From NCBI RefSeq assembly GCF_011617245.1, contig NZ_CP050152.1:3276503-3340502 (forward strand): a stretch of DNA of 64,000 nucleotides. Reading direction: 5' to 3'. The notes beneath the pieces are model-generated. The model searched no databases. It was not told the DNA's origin and was given only the letters and a program-made list of their open reading frames with translations. This stretch comes from Brevibacterium atlanticum. Its GTDB lineage: Bacteria > Actinomycetota > Actinomycetes > Actinomycetales > Brevibacteriaceae. Within the stretch, counting starts at the first letter, position 1. Each line of letters opens with the position of its first letter. Positions 8,554-15,855 of the stretch are shown here, in pieces. Both the position numbers and the translations under genes were made by a program.

Positions 8554-8922
8554 ATGTCACAGAATTCACATCCGGTAACGCGTCTGCCCCTCCTCTCCAT
8601 CGGAGAGACGGCGCGACAGGCCGGCTGCACCCCGCGTGCCCTGCGTTACTACGAGGAACAGGGCCTCCTTGCCCCGATTCGAACCTCCGGCGGCCAACGC
8701 CGCTACCGGGCCGATGATGTGGAGCGGGTACTGCTCTACAGACGACTCATCGATGCCGGCCTCGGGACCGAGGTGATCCGTGAGCTCCTGCCGTGCATGA
8801 ATGGAGCCGCGAGCGCCGATACCGTGGCCACGCTCGAGCGCGAGCACGCGAGGCTGATCGACCAGGCCCGAGAGCTCGAGGAGACCGCGAGCAGGCTCAA
8901 GAGCATCCTCACGTCTCTGTGA
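8554..8922 (+). CDS. MerR-family transcriptional regulator
   Basis: 122 residues. The winged helix (residues ~14-80: LLSIGETARQAGCTPRALRY, YEEQGLLAPIRTSGGQRRYR) is classical MerR, followed by a dimerisation coiled coil (TLEREHARLIDQARELEETA). No Cys cluster for metals or iron-sulfur is present, so an organic or redox-linked ligand is likelier. ATG 8554 with GTGAGG just upstream; an in-frame ATG at 8509 would lie on the -10 box. Divergent from the SDR at 8395, which is the expected target; convergent with fdhD. Confidence 0.9.
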   Translation: MSQNSHPVTRLPLLSIGETARQAGCTPRALRYYEEQGLLAPIRTSGGQRRYRADDVERVLLYRRLIDAGLGTEVIRELLPCMNGAASADTVATLEREHARLIDQARELEETASRLKSILTSL

Positions 8923-8937
8923 GCTCGAGCGCCGGCG

Positions 8938-9819
8938 CTACGCCACGCGTTCGGGGTACGAGTAGGCGTTGAACCGGCCACGGCGGTTGAAGCCGATCAC
9001 GGTGACGCCGACGCTGCGGCCGTGCTCGACAGCCATCGACGAGGGGGCGCTGACCGCCGACATCATCGGGATCCCGGCCATCGCGGACTTCTGCACGAGC
9101 TCGAACGAGGCTCTGGCCGAGACCTGCAGGACGGTGCGACTGAGCGGCAGGCCCTTGTTGGCCATGGCCCAGCCGATGACCTTGTCCACCGCATTGTGGC
9201 GACCGACGTCCTCACGGCAGACGAGCAGCTCGGGTTCGGCGCTCGGGTCATCGCCGACGGCAAAGAGAGCCGCGGCATGGACTCCCCCGGTCTTGTCGAA
9301 GACGGCCTGCTGGGAACGCAGACGGTCGGGCAGCTCACCGGTGCGAGCGGCCGAGAGCATGGGTGGGAACTCGTACTCCCCGTCTTCGTCGACGTGGCAG
9401 GCGGCGGGGATGAGCGGGTAGGCGGACGTCTTCGTCACCGCGTCGATAGCCGCCGTCCCACAGATCCCACACGAGGACGAGGTGTAGACGGATCGGGCGG
9501 GAGCCGCCTCGGCGCTCCAGGTTCCGGGCCGCAGCCGCACCTTCGCGACGTTGTAGTTACGGGACCCGTCGGGGGCGAGCCCGGCGGAGAAGTCGATCTC
9601 GACGATGTCGTCCATCGAGGTCACGACCGCCTCGGAAAGGAGGTACCCGGCGACGAGCTCGACGTCGCTGCCGGGGGTGCGCATGGTCACGGAGAACTGC
9701 TCGCCGTCGAGGTTGATCTCCAGCGGCTCCTCCCCGGCCAGGGAATCCGGGCCCGCGGAGATCTCACCGGTGGCGTCGAATCTGTGGACCCGCGCGCGGA
9801 CGGCCTTGCGCTGTGCCAT
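8938..9819 (-). CDS. fdhD: Formate dehydrogenase accessory sulfurtransferase FdhD
   Basis: 293 residues, full length. FdhD carries sulfur from IscS to the molybdenum cofactor of formate dehydrogenase. Visible hallmarks are GEEPLEINLDGEQFSVTMRTPG, LVAGYLLSEAVV, the sulfur-relay CxxC in SSSCGICGTAAID (about residue 120), VCREDVGRHNAVDKVIGW and ISARASFELVQK-like VSARASFELVQKSAMAG. It starts four bases after moaB ends, so the pair is an operon for molybdoenzyme maturation. No formate dehydrogenase subunit is in the window. Its C-terminal 14 residues are echoed at the end of the SDR at 7679. Confidence 0.97.
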   Translation of the reverse strand: MAQRKAVRARVHRFDATGEISAGPDSLAGEEPLEINLDGEQFSVTMRTPGSDVELVAGYLLSEAVVTSMDDIVEIDFSAGLAPDGSRNYNVAKVRLRPGTWSAEAAPARSVYTSSSCGICGTAAIDAVTKTSAYPLIPAACHVDEDGEYEFPPMLSAARTGELPDRLRSQQAVFDKTGGVHAAALFAVGDDPSAEPELLVCREDVGRHNAVDKVIGWAMANKGLPLSRTVLQVSARASFELVQKSAMAGIPMMSAVSAPSSMAVEHGRSVGVTVIGFNRRGRFNAYSYPERVA

Positions 9820-9823
9820 CGGA

Positions 9824-10357
9824 TCAGACCCGGGGTCCGTGGTCGGTGGTGTCCTCGACCGAGGTCTGGATGTGCTCGAGGAGGTCGTCGATGACGGTGA
9901 TTCCGTCCTTGACCCCGCCCTTCGAGCCGGGGAAGTTGATGACGAAGGAACGGCCGCGCACGCCGGCGACTCCGCGGCTCATCACCGCCGAGGTGGTCGA
10001 TTCGAGCCCCTTGCGCCACATTGCGTAGACGAGGCCCGGGGACTGGCGCTCGAGGAGTTCGGCGGTGAACTCGGGCGTCCTGTCATCGGGGGCGAGTCCG
10101 GTGCCGCCGCTGGTGACGATGATGCGTGGGCGGTCTCCCTCAGGGGTGTCGACGAGGAGTTGTCTGAGTGCGTCGCCGACGGGTTCGCCGTCGCGGACGA
10201 CGATGGCATCCGGGGTTGCGTAGCCGCGGCCGCGCAGCCATTCGACGAGGATCGGGCCGGTCGTGTCCGGAGCCTCTCCCCTGGCCGCCGAGGTGGAGGC
10301 GATGATGACCGCCGCCTTGCGTCCGGCGCCGAGGAGGCCGGTGTTCGTCTCACTCAC
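9824..10357 (-). CDS. Molybdenum cofactor protein MoaB/Mog (molybdopterin adenylyltransferase fold)
   Basis: 177 residues. AAVIIASTSAARGEAPDTTG and IIVTSGGTGLAPDDRTPE are the molybdopterin-binding MoaB/Mog signatures, with AVMSRGVAGVRGRSFVINFPGSKGGV the C-terminal active-site loop. It activates molybdopterin by adenylation before metal insertion. GTG 10357 is favoured because AAGAGG sits eight bases upstream; the ATG at 10363 is only two bases from that site. It heads a two-gene operon with fdhD. Confidence 0.92.
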   Translation of the reverse strand: MSETNTGLLGAGRKAAVIIASTSAARGEAPDTTGPILVEWLRGRGYATPDAIVVRDGEPVGDALRQLLVDTPEGDRPRIIVTSGGTGLAPDDRTPEFTAELLERQSPGLVYAMWRKGLESTTSAVMSRGVAGVRGRSFVINFPGSKGGVKDGITVIDDLLEHIQTSVEDTTDHGPRV

Positions 10358-10700
10358 CTGCATTACCTCTTCCCATGTCAGTCCTGCGGATCGTGCGTTG
10401 CGTCGAGCGCCGCGGCCGGTGTGGCTGGCCGCGTCGTCAGCCCCAATTCTCCCACGTTGCGCTTTGGGCGCCAGCACCTCGCGAGACGCACTCTTGGGTG
10501 GGCAAAGTGGTCGCATCTCGAGGCCTTGGGTGGGCGAAATGGTCGGGCCGACCCGGTCCTGAGTGGACCATTTCGCCCTCCTAAGCGCTCAGCTCACCGC
10601 CCAGCTGCGCCCCCGGTACGGGTGAGCAACGCCTCGCTGCGCCCCGACCCGGGTAGTGTGAGGACGAAACGCGAAAACGAAGTCGACAGGAGAAGGCGCG
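10358..10700. other. Intergenic region between moaB and marR with repeat DNA
   Basis: 343 bases between divergent genes. It holds a direct repeat (CTTGGGTGGGCAAAGTGGTCG and a close copy ~35 bases on), an inverted repeat at 10532-10578, and a GC-rich tail before the AGGAGA ribosome site of marR. No further reading frame of quality is seen. Confidence 0.6.
10532..10578. repeat. 13-bp inverted repeat GGGCGAAATGGTC / GACCATTTCGCCC
   Basis: Perfect 13-bp arms at 10532-10544 and 10566-10578. The arm pattern (GGGCG-AT-rich-TGGTC) resembles the 17-bp element at 62073-62123, so both may belong to one dispersed hairpin family. Confidence 0.6.
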
Positions 10701-11153
10701 GTGGAGGATCTGTCGCTGAGCACGCTCATCTGGCTGCGGATGGTCCGCTTCGTCCAGAACAGCAACCAGCTCTCGAACGATCACCTGCGCCAGTTCGGCC
10801 TCACCGTCGCCCAATTCGAGGCCCTCGCTCACATCCGCAACTTCCAGCCCGTCACCCAGACCGACCTCGCCAAGGGGCTCACCGTCAGCGGCGGCGGCAT
10901 CTCCCGGATGCTCGCCCGCCTCGAACGCGAAGGGCTCATCGCCCGCGAGCAGACATGGAAGACCAAGCACATCTCCCTCACCGAGGCGGGGCTTGAGACC
11001 CTCGAACGCGCGTTCCCCTCCCAGCTGCACCAGCAGTCCGCCCTCTTCGACGACGTCCTCGACGAGGACGAGCAGCGGACACTGCACGCGCTGATGAAGA
11101 AGCTCTACGACCACAGCATCGCCGAACGGACCGCGGCAGAAGAGAACGACTGA
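10701..11153 (+). CDS. MarR-family transcriptional regulator
   Basis: 150 residues. The winged helix at ~40-105 reads LTVAQFEALAHIRNF, TQTDLAKGLTVSGGGISRML and LEREGLIAREQTWKTKHISL, with amphipathic dimer helices at both ends. GTG start with AGGAGA nine bases upstream. It lies upstream of, and in line with, the monooxygenase/flavin reductase pair starting at 11307, which it may control; MarR proteins usually release DNA on binding phenolic compounds or on oxidation, but the ligand here is unknown. Confidence 0.9.
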   Translation: MEDLSLSTLIWLRMVRFVQNSNQLSNDHLRQFGLTVAQFEALAHIRNFQPVTQTDLAKGLTVSGGGISRMLARLEREGLIAREQTWKTKHISLTEAGLETLERAFPSQLHQQSALFDDVLDEDEQRTLHALMKKLYDHSIAERTAAEEND

Positions 11154-11306
11154 CCACCTCGGCGGGCAGCTTCGAAGGACTCGGCTGAGCCGCCTCGGCG
11201 AGGACCTGTGCACCACTTCGGCGGGGTGAGGAATAGATTTCCGCACGTATCAGTTGATAGGGCAAATGATCAATCGAGATCGGCCCTGCGGGACGGTCTC
11301 AAACGC

Positions 11307-12407
11307 ATGGGAGAGACCTTGAGCGAGAACACGACCACCCTGGATCCCGTCGGCTTCGACCCTACTCAGGGGCTGCAGTTCGGGATGTACAGCCTCGGCG
11401 ATCATCTGCCGAATCCCGCCGACGGCTCCCGGGTGAGTGCGGGCGAGCGCATCCGCGAATTCGTCGGCTACGCCAAGGCGGCCGAGGAGGCCGGCTTCGA
11501 CTTCTTCAGCGTCGGCGAGAGCCATCAGGAGTTCTTCGCCTCGCAGGCGCACGCGGTCATCCTCGGCGCGATCGCCCAGGCGACCTCGACGATCCGCATC
11601 GGCAGCACCTCGACGATCCTGAGCACCTCGGATCCGGTGCGCGTGTTCGAGAACTTCGCGACGCTCGACCACCTCTCCGGAGGCCGGGCCGAACTCGTCG
11701 CCGGTCGCGCTTCGCGGATCGGGTTGTTCGAACTCCTCGGTTACGATCTGCGCGATTACGAGGAGCTCTTCGAGGAGAAGTTCGACCTGCTGATGAAGAT
11801 CCGCCGTGAGGAATCGGTGTCGTGGTCGGGCCAGTTCCGCGCCCCGCTCAACAACGCCGAGGTCCTCCCCCGCCCCGAGCAGAGCCCGCTGCCGATCTGG
11901 CGCGCGGTCGGCGGCGCGCCGGCGAGCGCGGTCAAAGCAGGACTGGCGGGCGTTCCCATGGTGATGGCCCACCTCGGCGGGACCACCTCGTCGTTCAAAC
12001 CCACCGTCGACGCCTACCGTCAGGCGGCACGCCACGCCGGCTTCGATCCTGCCGCCCTGCCGATCGCCACGGCCGGGTTCCTCTACACGGCGCCGACCTC
12101 GCAGGAGGCGCTGCGCGGGCTCTACCCGCACATCAATGAGGGGATGAAGCGCACGAACGGGCAGGGCATGCCCAAGCAGCTCTTCGCCCAGAGCGTCGAT
12201 CCGGCGAGCATCGTCAACATCGGCAGCCCGCAGCAGATCGTCGAGAAGATCCTTCACCAGCACGAGGTCTTCGGTCATCAGCGCTACCTCGGCCAGATCG
12301 ACTTCGGCGGGATGCCGTATGACCGGGTGATGAAGCAGATCGAGACCATCGGATCGGAGATCATTCCGGCCGTGAAGAAGTACACCGCCACCGAGGTCGC
12401 CGCCTGA
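11307..12407 (+). CDS. Luciferase-like FMN-dependent monooxygenase, CE1758 family
   Basis: 366 residues. A bacterial-luciferase-type TIM barrel: LQFGMYSLGDHLPNPADG, AEEAGFDFFSVGESHQEFFA, GSTSTILSTSDPVRVFENFATLDHLS and ELVAGRASRIGLFELLGYDL. The order and its overlapping flavin reductase partner match the CE1758/CE1759 two-component family known from corynebacteria. It would oxidise an unknown substrate with O2 and FMNH2 delivered by the next gene. Homology begins soon after the ATG at 11307; a TTG at 11319 behind GGGAGAG is an alternative start. Confidence 0.9.
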   Translation: MGETLSENTTTLDPVGFDPTQGLQFGMYSLGDHLPNPADGSRVSAGERIREFVGYAKAAEEAGFDFFSVGESHQEFFASQAHAVILGAIAQATSTIRIGSTSTILSTSDPVRVFENFATLDHLSGGRAELVAGRASRIGLFELLGYDLRDYEELFEEKFDLLMKIRREESVSWSGQFRAPLNNAEVLPRPEQSPLPIWRAVGGAPASAVKAGLAGVPMVMAHLGGTTSSFKPTVDAYRQAARHAGFDPAALPIATAGFLYTAPTSQEALRGLYPHINEGMKRTNGQGMPKQLFAQSVDPASIVNIGSPQQIVEKILHQHEVFGHQRYLGQIDFGGMPYDRVMKQIETIGSEIIPAVKKYTATEVAA

Positions 12408-12973
12408 TGAAGATCGTCGTTCTCTCCGGCTCGAACGTCGGCACGAAGACGCGGACCGTAATGGACTACGTCGCGCAGGCGGTGATGGCGCAGGATCCCG
12501 ACATCGAGGTCACGCTCATCGACCTCGCCGAGGCGGACATGGTCTTCGCCGACGGTCGGAACTTCACCGAATACTCCGGTGACACCGGGCGGGTGACCGC
12601 GGCTCTCATGGACGCCGATGCGATCATCATCGGCACGCCGATCTTCCAGGCCTCGATCCCCGCGAGTCTGAAGAACGTCTTCGACCTGCTGCCGGTGGGT
12701 GCTTTCCGCGACAAGGTCGTGGCCGCGGTTGCCACGGCAGGATCGGCGAAGCACTACCTCATCCCGCAGCAGCACCTCCTGCCGATCCTGACGTACATGA
12801 AGGCGCAGGTCGTCTCTCCGTACGTGTTCGTCGAGGAGCGCGACCTGCACCGGGGCCAGATCGTCAGCGAGGATGTCATCGCCCGCCTCGACCGCCTCGT
12901 CGAGGACACGATCGTACTGACGCAGACCTACGCCGCCATCCGTGAGGAGAAGGAAGCCGCCTACGGGTTCTGA
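12407..12973 (+). CDS. NAD(P)H-dependent FMN reductase, CE1759 family
   Basis: 188 residues, flavodoxin-like fold. VVLSGSNVGTKTRT binds FMN phosphate, GTPIFQASIPASLKNVFDLL and AVATAGSAKHYLIPQQHLLP are family signatures of NADPH-dependent FMN reductases. Its ATG overlaps the TGA of the monooxygenase by one base (TGATG), so the two are translationally coupled and presumably form a two-component oxygenase in which this protein supplies reduced flavin. Confidence 0.93.
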   Translation: MKIVVLSGSNVGTKTRTVMDYVAQAVMAQDPDIEVTLIDLAEADMVFADGRNFTEYSGDTGRVTAALMDADAIIIGTPIFQASIPASLKNVFDLLPVGAFRDKVVAAVATAGSAKHYLIPQQHLLPILTYMKAQVVSPYVFVEERDLHRGQIVSEDVIARLDRLVEDTIVLTQTYAAIREEKEAAYGF

Positions 12974-13040
12974 TGCGGTGGGCCGTTACCCCATCGCGGG
13001 CAGATGCGCATTCAGTGTCCTGCCATGTTCACCCCATAGC

Positions 13041-13062
13041 GTTGGTTGCACTTTCAACCAAC
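13041..13062. promoter_or_regulatory. Perfect 8-bp inverted repeat upstream of doxX-like gene
   Basis: GTTGGTTG (13041-13048), six bases, CAACCAAC (13055-13062), ending 13 bases before the ATG at 13076. Position and symmetry fit an operator for a MarR/HxlR or TetR type regulator. Confidence 0.55.
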
Positions 13063-13075
13063 CCTGGAGTTCAGC

Positions 13076-13555
13076 ATGTATGCAACGACCGGATTTCCGA
13101 CCATCGCCCGCGACATCATCACCGCCATCGCCAGAATCATCCTCGGCGTCATCTTCATCGCCCACGGCTGGCAGAAGTTCAACGAATGGACCGTCGCCGG
13201 AACTGCCGACTCGTTCGCGCAGATGGGAGTGCCCCTGCCCGAGATCGCCGCGCCCTTCGCCACCTTCGTCGAACTCATCGGCGGAGCACTGCTCATCCTC
13301 GGCGCACTGACCCCGGTGGTCGGCGTGCTTCTGGCCGCAAACGTCATCGGTGCCCTCGTGATCGTCCACCTCACTCCGACTCCGTTCGTCGACCAGGGCG
13401 GCTGGGAGCTCGTCGCTGCGCTGGCCGCCGGTGTCCTGCTCATCGCCGCCACGGGCCCGGGCCGGTTCAGCATCGACCAGTTCCTCTTCGCCGGAAAGCA
13501 GGGCAAGGGCCGCAAGCGGAGCTCGGGCGCACAATCGGTCGCGGCCGACGCCTGA
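13076..13555 (+). CDS. DoxX-family membrane protein
   Basis: 159 residues, four hydrophobic helices. IARIILGVIFIAHGWQKFNE, PFATFVELIGGALLILGALTPVVGVLLA and WELVAALAAGVLLIAATGPG are typical of DoxX/YphA proteins, small quinone- or thiol-redox-linked membrane proteins often induced by electrophile stress. The C-terminus is a short basic tail. ATG 13076 has TGGAG six bases upstream; an upstream ATG at 13046 lies inside the inverted repeat. Stands alone 100 bases after the flavin reductase. Confidence 0.9.
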   Translation: MYATTGFPTIARDIITAIARIILGVIFIAHGWQKFNEWTVAGTADSFAQMGVPLPEIAAPFATFVELIGGALLILGALTPVVGVLLAANVIGALVIVHLTPTPFVDQGGWELVAALAAGVLLIAATGPGRFSIDQFLFAGKQGKGRKRSSGAQSVAADA

Positions 13556-13643
13556 GCCACAGCCGCCTCGGCGGAATCGGAACCGACGGCCCAATCGAAG
13601 CCAGCACTCTGCACGGGTCCGCACCATGGTGGATAATTGCATC

Positions 13644-13901
13644 ATGGCGCGGACCCGGATCTCTCTTACGAGAGCAGAGCGACAGCTCCTCGACGCTGAG
13701 GCGGAGCGAACAGGACGCTCGATCTCCGCACTGATCCAGGATGCTGTCACCGAAGTATACGGGCGCAAGCGTGAAACCTGTTCCGACCTAAGCGCTGTCA
13801 AAGCCGCATTCGGCTCGTGGTCCGCGCGAACCGAAGACGGAGAAACCTACGTCGACCGACTTCGCTCCGGCGCACGCCCTGAGCGGCCGATCTCTTTATG
13901 A
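13644..13901 (+). CDS. Ribbon-helix-helix (CopG/VapB-like) antitoxin without toxin
   Basis: 85 residues. MARTRISLTRAERQLLDAEA, ERTGRSISALIQDAVTEVYG is a ribbon-helix-helix DNA-binding domain; the tail AFGSWSARTEDGETYVDRLR resembles the toxin-binding segment of CopG-type antitoxins. Normally a PIN-type toxin would follow with an ATGA overlap; here the overlap (13898-13901) leads into an O-methyltransferase instead. GATAAT ends six bases before the ATG at 13644, suggesting a leaderless transcript; an upstream ATG at 13626 would add six residues without ribosome site. Confidence 0.75.
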   Translation: MARTRISLTRAERQLLDAEAERTGRSISALIQDAVTEVYGRKRETCSDLSAVKAAFGSWSARTEDGETYVDRLRSGARPERPISL

Positions 13902-14605
13902 CGATGAACGAGGAACACGCGACCTCGGTCAACCGCTACGACTCGACCGCCGCTTGGCGTGAGGTCGATGACTACTTCATCGCGCACCTCACCCCGGAGG
14001 ATGCCGTGCTCATCGCGGCTCGTGAGTCTGGAGCGGACACGACGATGCCCAACGCCGAGGTGGCCGCCAACCAAGGTGCGTTCCTGGCCCTCATCGCCCA
14101 GGTCGCAGGAGCGAAGAGGATCCTCGAGTTCGGCACTCTTGCCGGGTATTCGACGGTCTGGTTCGCCCGCGCCGTCGGCGACGACGGTCGCGTCGTCACC
14201 TTCGAACTCGAACCACAGAACGCCGAGGCGGCGCGTGCGAACCTCGACCGTGCTGGGGTGGACGACCGGGTGGAGATCCATATCGGACCTGCCGCAGAAT
14301 CCGCTCGGGCCCTCATCGACGCCGGCACCGAGCCGTTTGATCTCGTGTTCATCGACGCCGACAAACCGAACAATCCGAGGTATCTCGAGGCGGCACTGTC
14401 GCTCACCGAACCCGGCGCGGTGATCATCATCGACAACGTCGTGCGCAACGGCGCGGTCACCGATGAGAACTCGGATGATCCGCGCGTGTCCGGCGTGCAG
14501 ACGGTGACGCGAATGATCTCTGAGAACCCTGACCTCGATGCCACTGCGCTGCAGACCGTCGGCATCAAGGGCTGGGACGGCCTCATCATCGCGCGCCGGC
14601 GGTGA
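13898..14605 (+). CDS. O-methyltransferase (catechol/caffeoyl-CoA type)
   Basis: 235 residues. SAM site ILEFGTLAGYSTVWFARAV, VTFELEPQNAEAA, then metal/substrate motifs LVFIDADKPNNPRYLE and VIIIDNVVRNG, as in divalent-metal O-methyltransferases (Methyltransf_3). It likely methylates a catechol-like hydroxyl. The start ATG overlaps the antitoxin stop by four bases (ATGA), so translation is coupled; a second ATG follows two codons later. Convergent with the TetR gene, 36 bases apart. Confidence 0.92.
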   Translation: MTMNEEHATSVNRYDSTAAWREVDDYFIAHLTPEDAVLIAARESGADTTMPNAEVAANQGAFLALIAQVAGAKRILEFGTLAGYSTVWFARAVGDDGRVVTFELEPQNAEAARANLDRAGVDDRVEIHIGPAAESARALIDAGTEPFDLVFIDADKPNNPRYLEAALSLTEPGAVIIIDNVVRNGAVTDENSDDPRVSGVQTVTRMISENPDLDATALQTVGIKGWDGLIIARRR

Positions 14606-14641
14606 ACTGAACGGGGACGATCAGCCGGAGGCCACGGAACC

Positions 14642-15268
14642 CTACCCCCGCAGCCCCTCCAGGTGAGTGGAGAGCACTTCGCGGGCACGCCCAGGTGGAA
14701 GTACCTCGGGGTGCAAAGTCGAACGAAGAGTGAGTCCATCGACGAGCGCCGCCAGAGCATCGACCTCAAGATCAAGGTCGAGATCGCGCCGTAGTACTTT
14801 TCGGCGCGACATGCTCTCAAGCGTTCGAGCCATCAGCTTCCGCGAACCGCGGACCGAGGTCTCGAAGACATCAGTGAGCGCAGGATCCGTCCGGGCGGTC
14901 TCCTCAAACGCCAACCACACGACTGACTCCTGTCGCCTCACCTCATCGAGCGGCAGCAGCTCAGCCAGGAGATCGACGGTCGCCTCCTTGGCCGCATCTC
15001 CGCTGAGCGAGCCGGCATCGAGCCGCGGCAGCAGCGAAGCAAGGCGATCCTCGAGGCGAGCGCCGACCCGCGCGACGAGCGTGTCGAGCGCAAAGCGCAC
15101 AATGCCTTCAGCCGTGGTGAAGTAGTGCCGGATCGAGCCGATCGCCAGACCGGCCTCCTCGGCGATCGCGCGCAGCGAGACCTTGGCGAAGCCCTGCTTG
15201 AGGACGATCGCGAAGAGGGCATCAGCGATGGCCTCACGGCGCTGGACGGGATCGACGATCTTCGGCAT
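14642..15268 (-). CDS. TetR-family transcriptional regulator
   Basis: 208 residues. N-terminal HTH: RREAIADALFAIVLKQGFAK, VSLRAIAEEAGLAIGSIRHY; the C-terminal ligand domain contains WLAFEETARTDPAL and DALAALVDGLTLRSTLHPEV, as in BetI/YcdC-type repressors. ATG 15268 has AAAGGACCT upstream; an upstream in-frame ATG at 15295 lies in the promoter. Divergent from the membrane protein at 15348, with a palindrome between them. Confidence 0.92.
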   Translation of the reverse strand: MPKIVDPVQRREAIADALFAIVLKQGFAKVSLRAIAEEAGLAIGSIRHYFTTAEGIVRFALDTLVARVGARLEDRLASLLPRLDAGSLSGDAAKEATVDLLAELLPLDEVRRQESVVWLAFEETARTDPALTDVFETSVRGSRKLMARTLESMSRRKVLRRDLDLDLEVDALAALVDGLTLRSTLHPEVLPPGRAREVLSTHLEGLRG

Positions 15269-15310
15269 AGGTCCTTTATAGCATAGTCGCGCCATATCGT
15301 GTTATCGTTT

Positions 15311-15326
15311 TAGCACGTTCATGCTA
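15311..15326. promoter_or_regulatory. TetR operator candidate TAGCACGTTCATGCTA
   Basis: 16-bp imperfect palindrome (TAGCA...TGCTA arms) in the 79-base divergent region; a second AGCATA-type half site (~15280) overlaps the start region of the TetR gene. Confidence 0.5.
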
Positions 15327-15347
15327 CAAAGCTGAAGGAGGCTTCTC

Positions 15348-15851
15348 ATGCATCCGGCACTCATCGCCATCGCAGTCATCGCCATCATCGTGTTCGTCAT
15401 CGTTCGCCGCTTCCGCGGGGAGCCCGTGGACGCGAAGGATCTCGCCGTGCCGCCGCTCATCCTGCTGGCCATCTCGATCAAGGATCTATGGGGTTTCGAC
15501 CACTGGACTGCGGCGAACATCATCTTCCTCGCCGTCTCTGTTGCCGTCGGCATCGGCTTCGGCATGCTGCGCGGGGCCTCAACCGTGCTCTTCGAGAAGG
15601 ACGGAACCCTTCATCAGCGGTACACCGTGAGGACGCTCATCGTCTGGGCGCTCAGCCTGGCAGCCAGCGCCTGTCTGCACTTCGGCGCCCAGGCCATCGG
15701 CGCCGAGGAGGCAGTCCGACCCGTGACGCTGAGCATCGGTCTGAGCCTGTTGGGTGAGGCGATGACGTGCGGCTGGCGCGGGCTGCAGTCCGGGGTCCCC
15801 TTCAGCGTCAGGGACACGGACACCACTGCAGCGCCTCTCCGAAGGCCGTGA
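15348..15851 (+). CDS. Small integral membrane protein (DUF1453/CcdC-like)
   Basis: 167 residues with four or five predicted helices: HPALIAIAVIAIIVFVIVRR, LAVPPLILLAISIKDLW, AANIIFLAVSVAVGIGFGML and LIVWALSLAASACLHFGAQA. The layout RGEPVDAKDLAVPPLILL followed by GTLHQRYTVRTLIVW resembles DUF1453/CcdC membrane proteins; function unknown. Strong GAAGGAGG ribosome site. Probably the gene repressed by the divergent TetR regulator. It ends five bases before the convergent monooxygenase gene. Confidence 0.8.
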   Translation: MHPALIAIAVIAIIVFVIVRRFRGEPVDAKDLAVPPLILLAISIKDLWGFDHWTAANIIFLAVSVAVGIGFGMLRGASTVLFEKDGTLHQRYTVRTLIVWALSLAASACLHFGAQAIGAEEAVRPVTLSIGLSLLGEAMTCGWRGLQSGVPFSVRDTDTTAAPLRRP

Positions 15852-15855
15852 TCCC

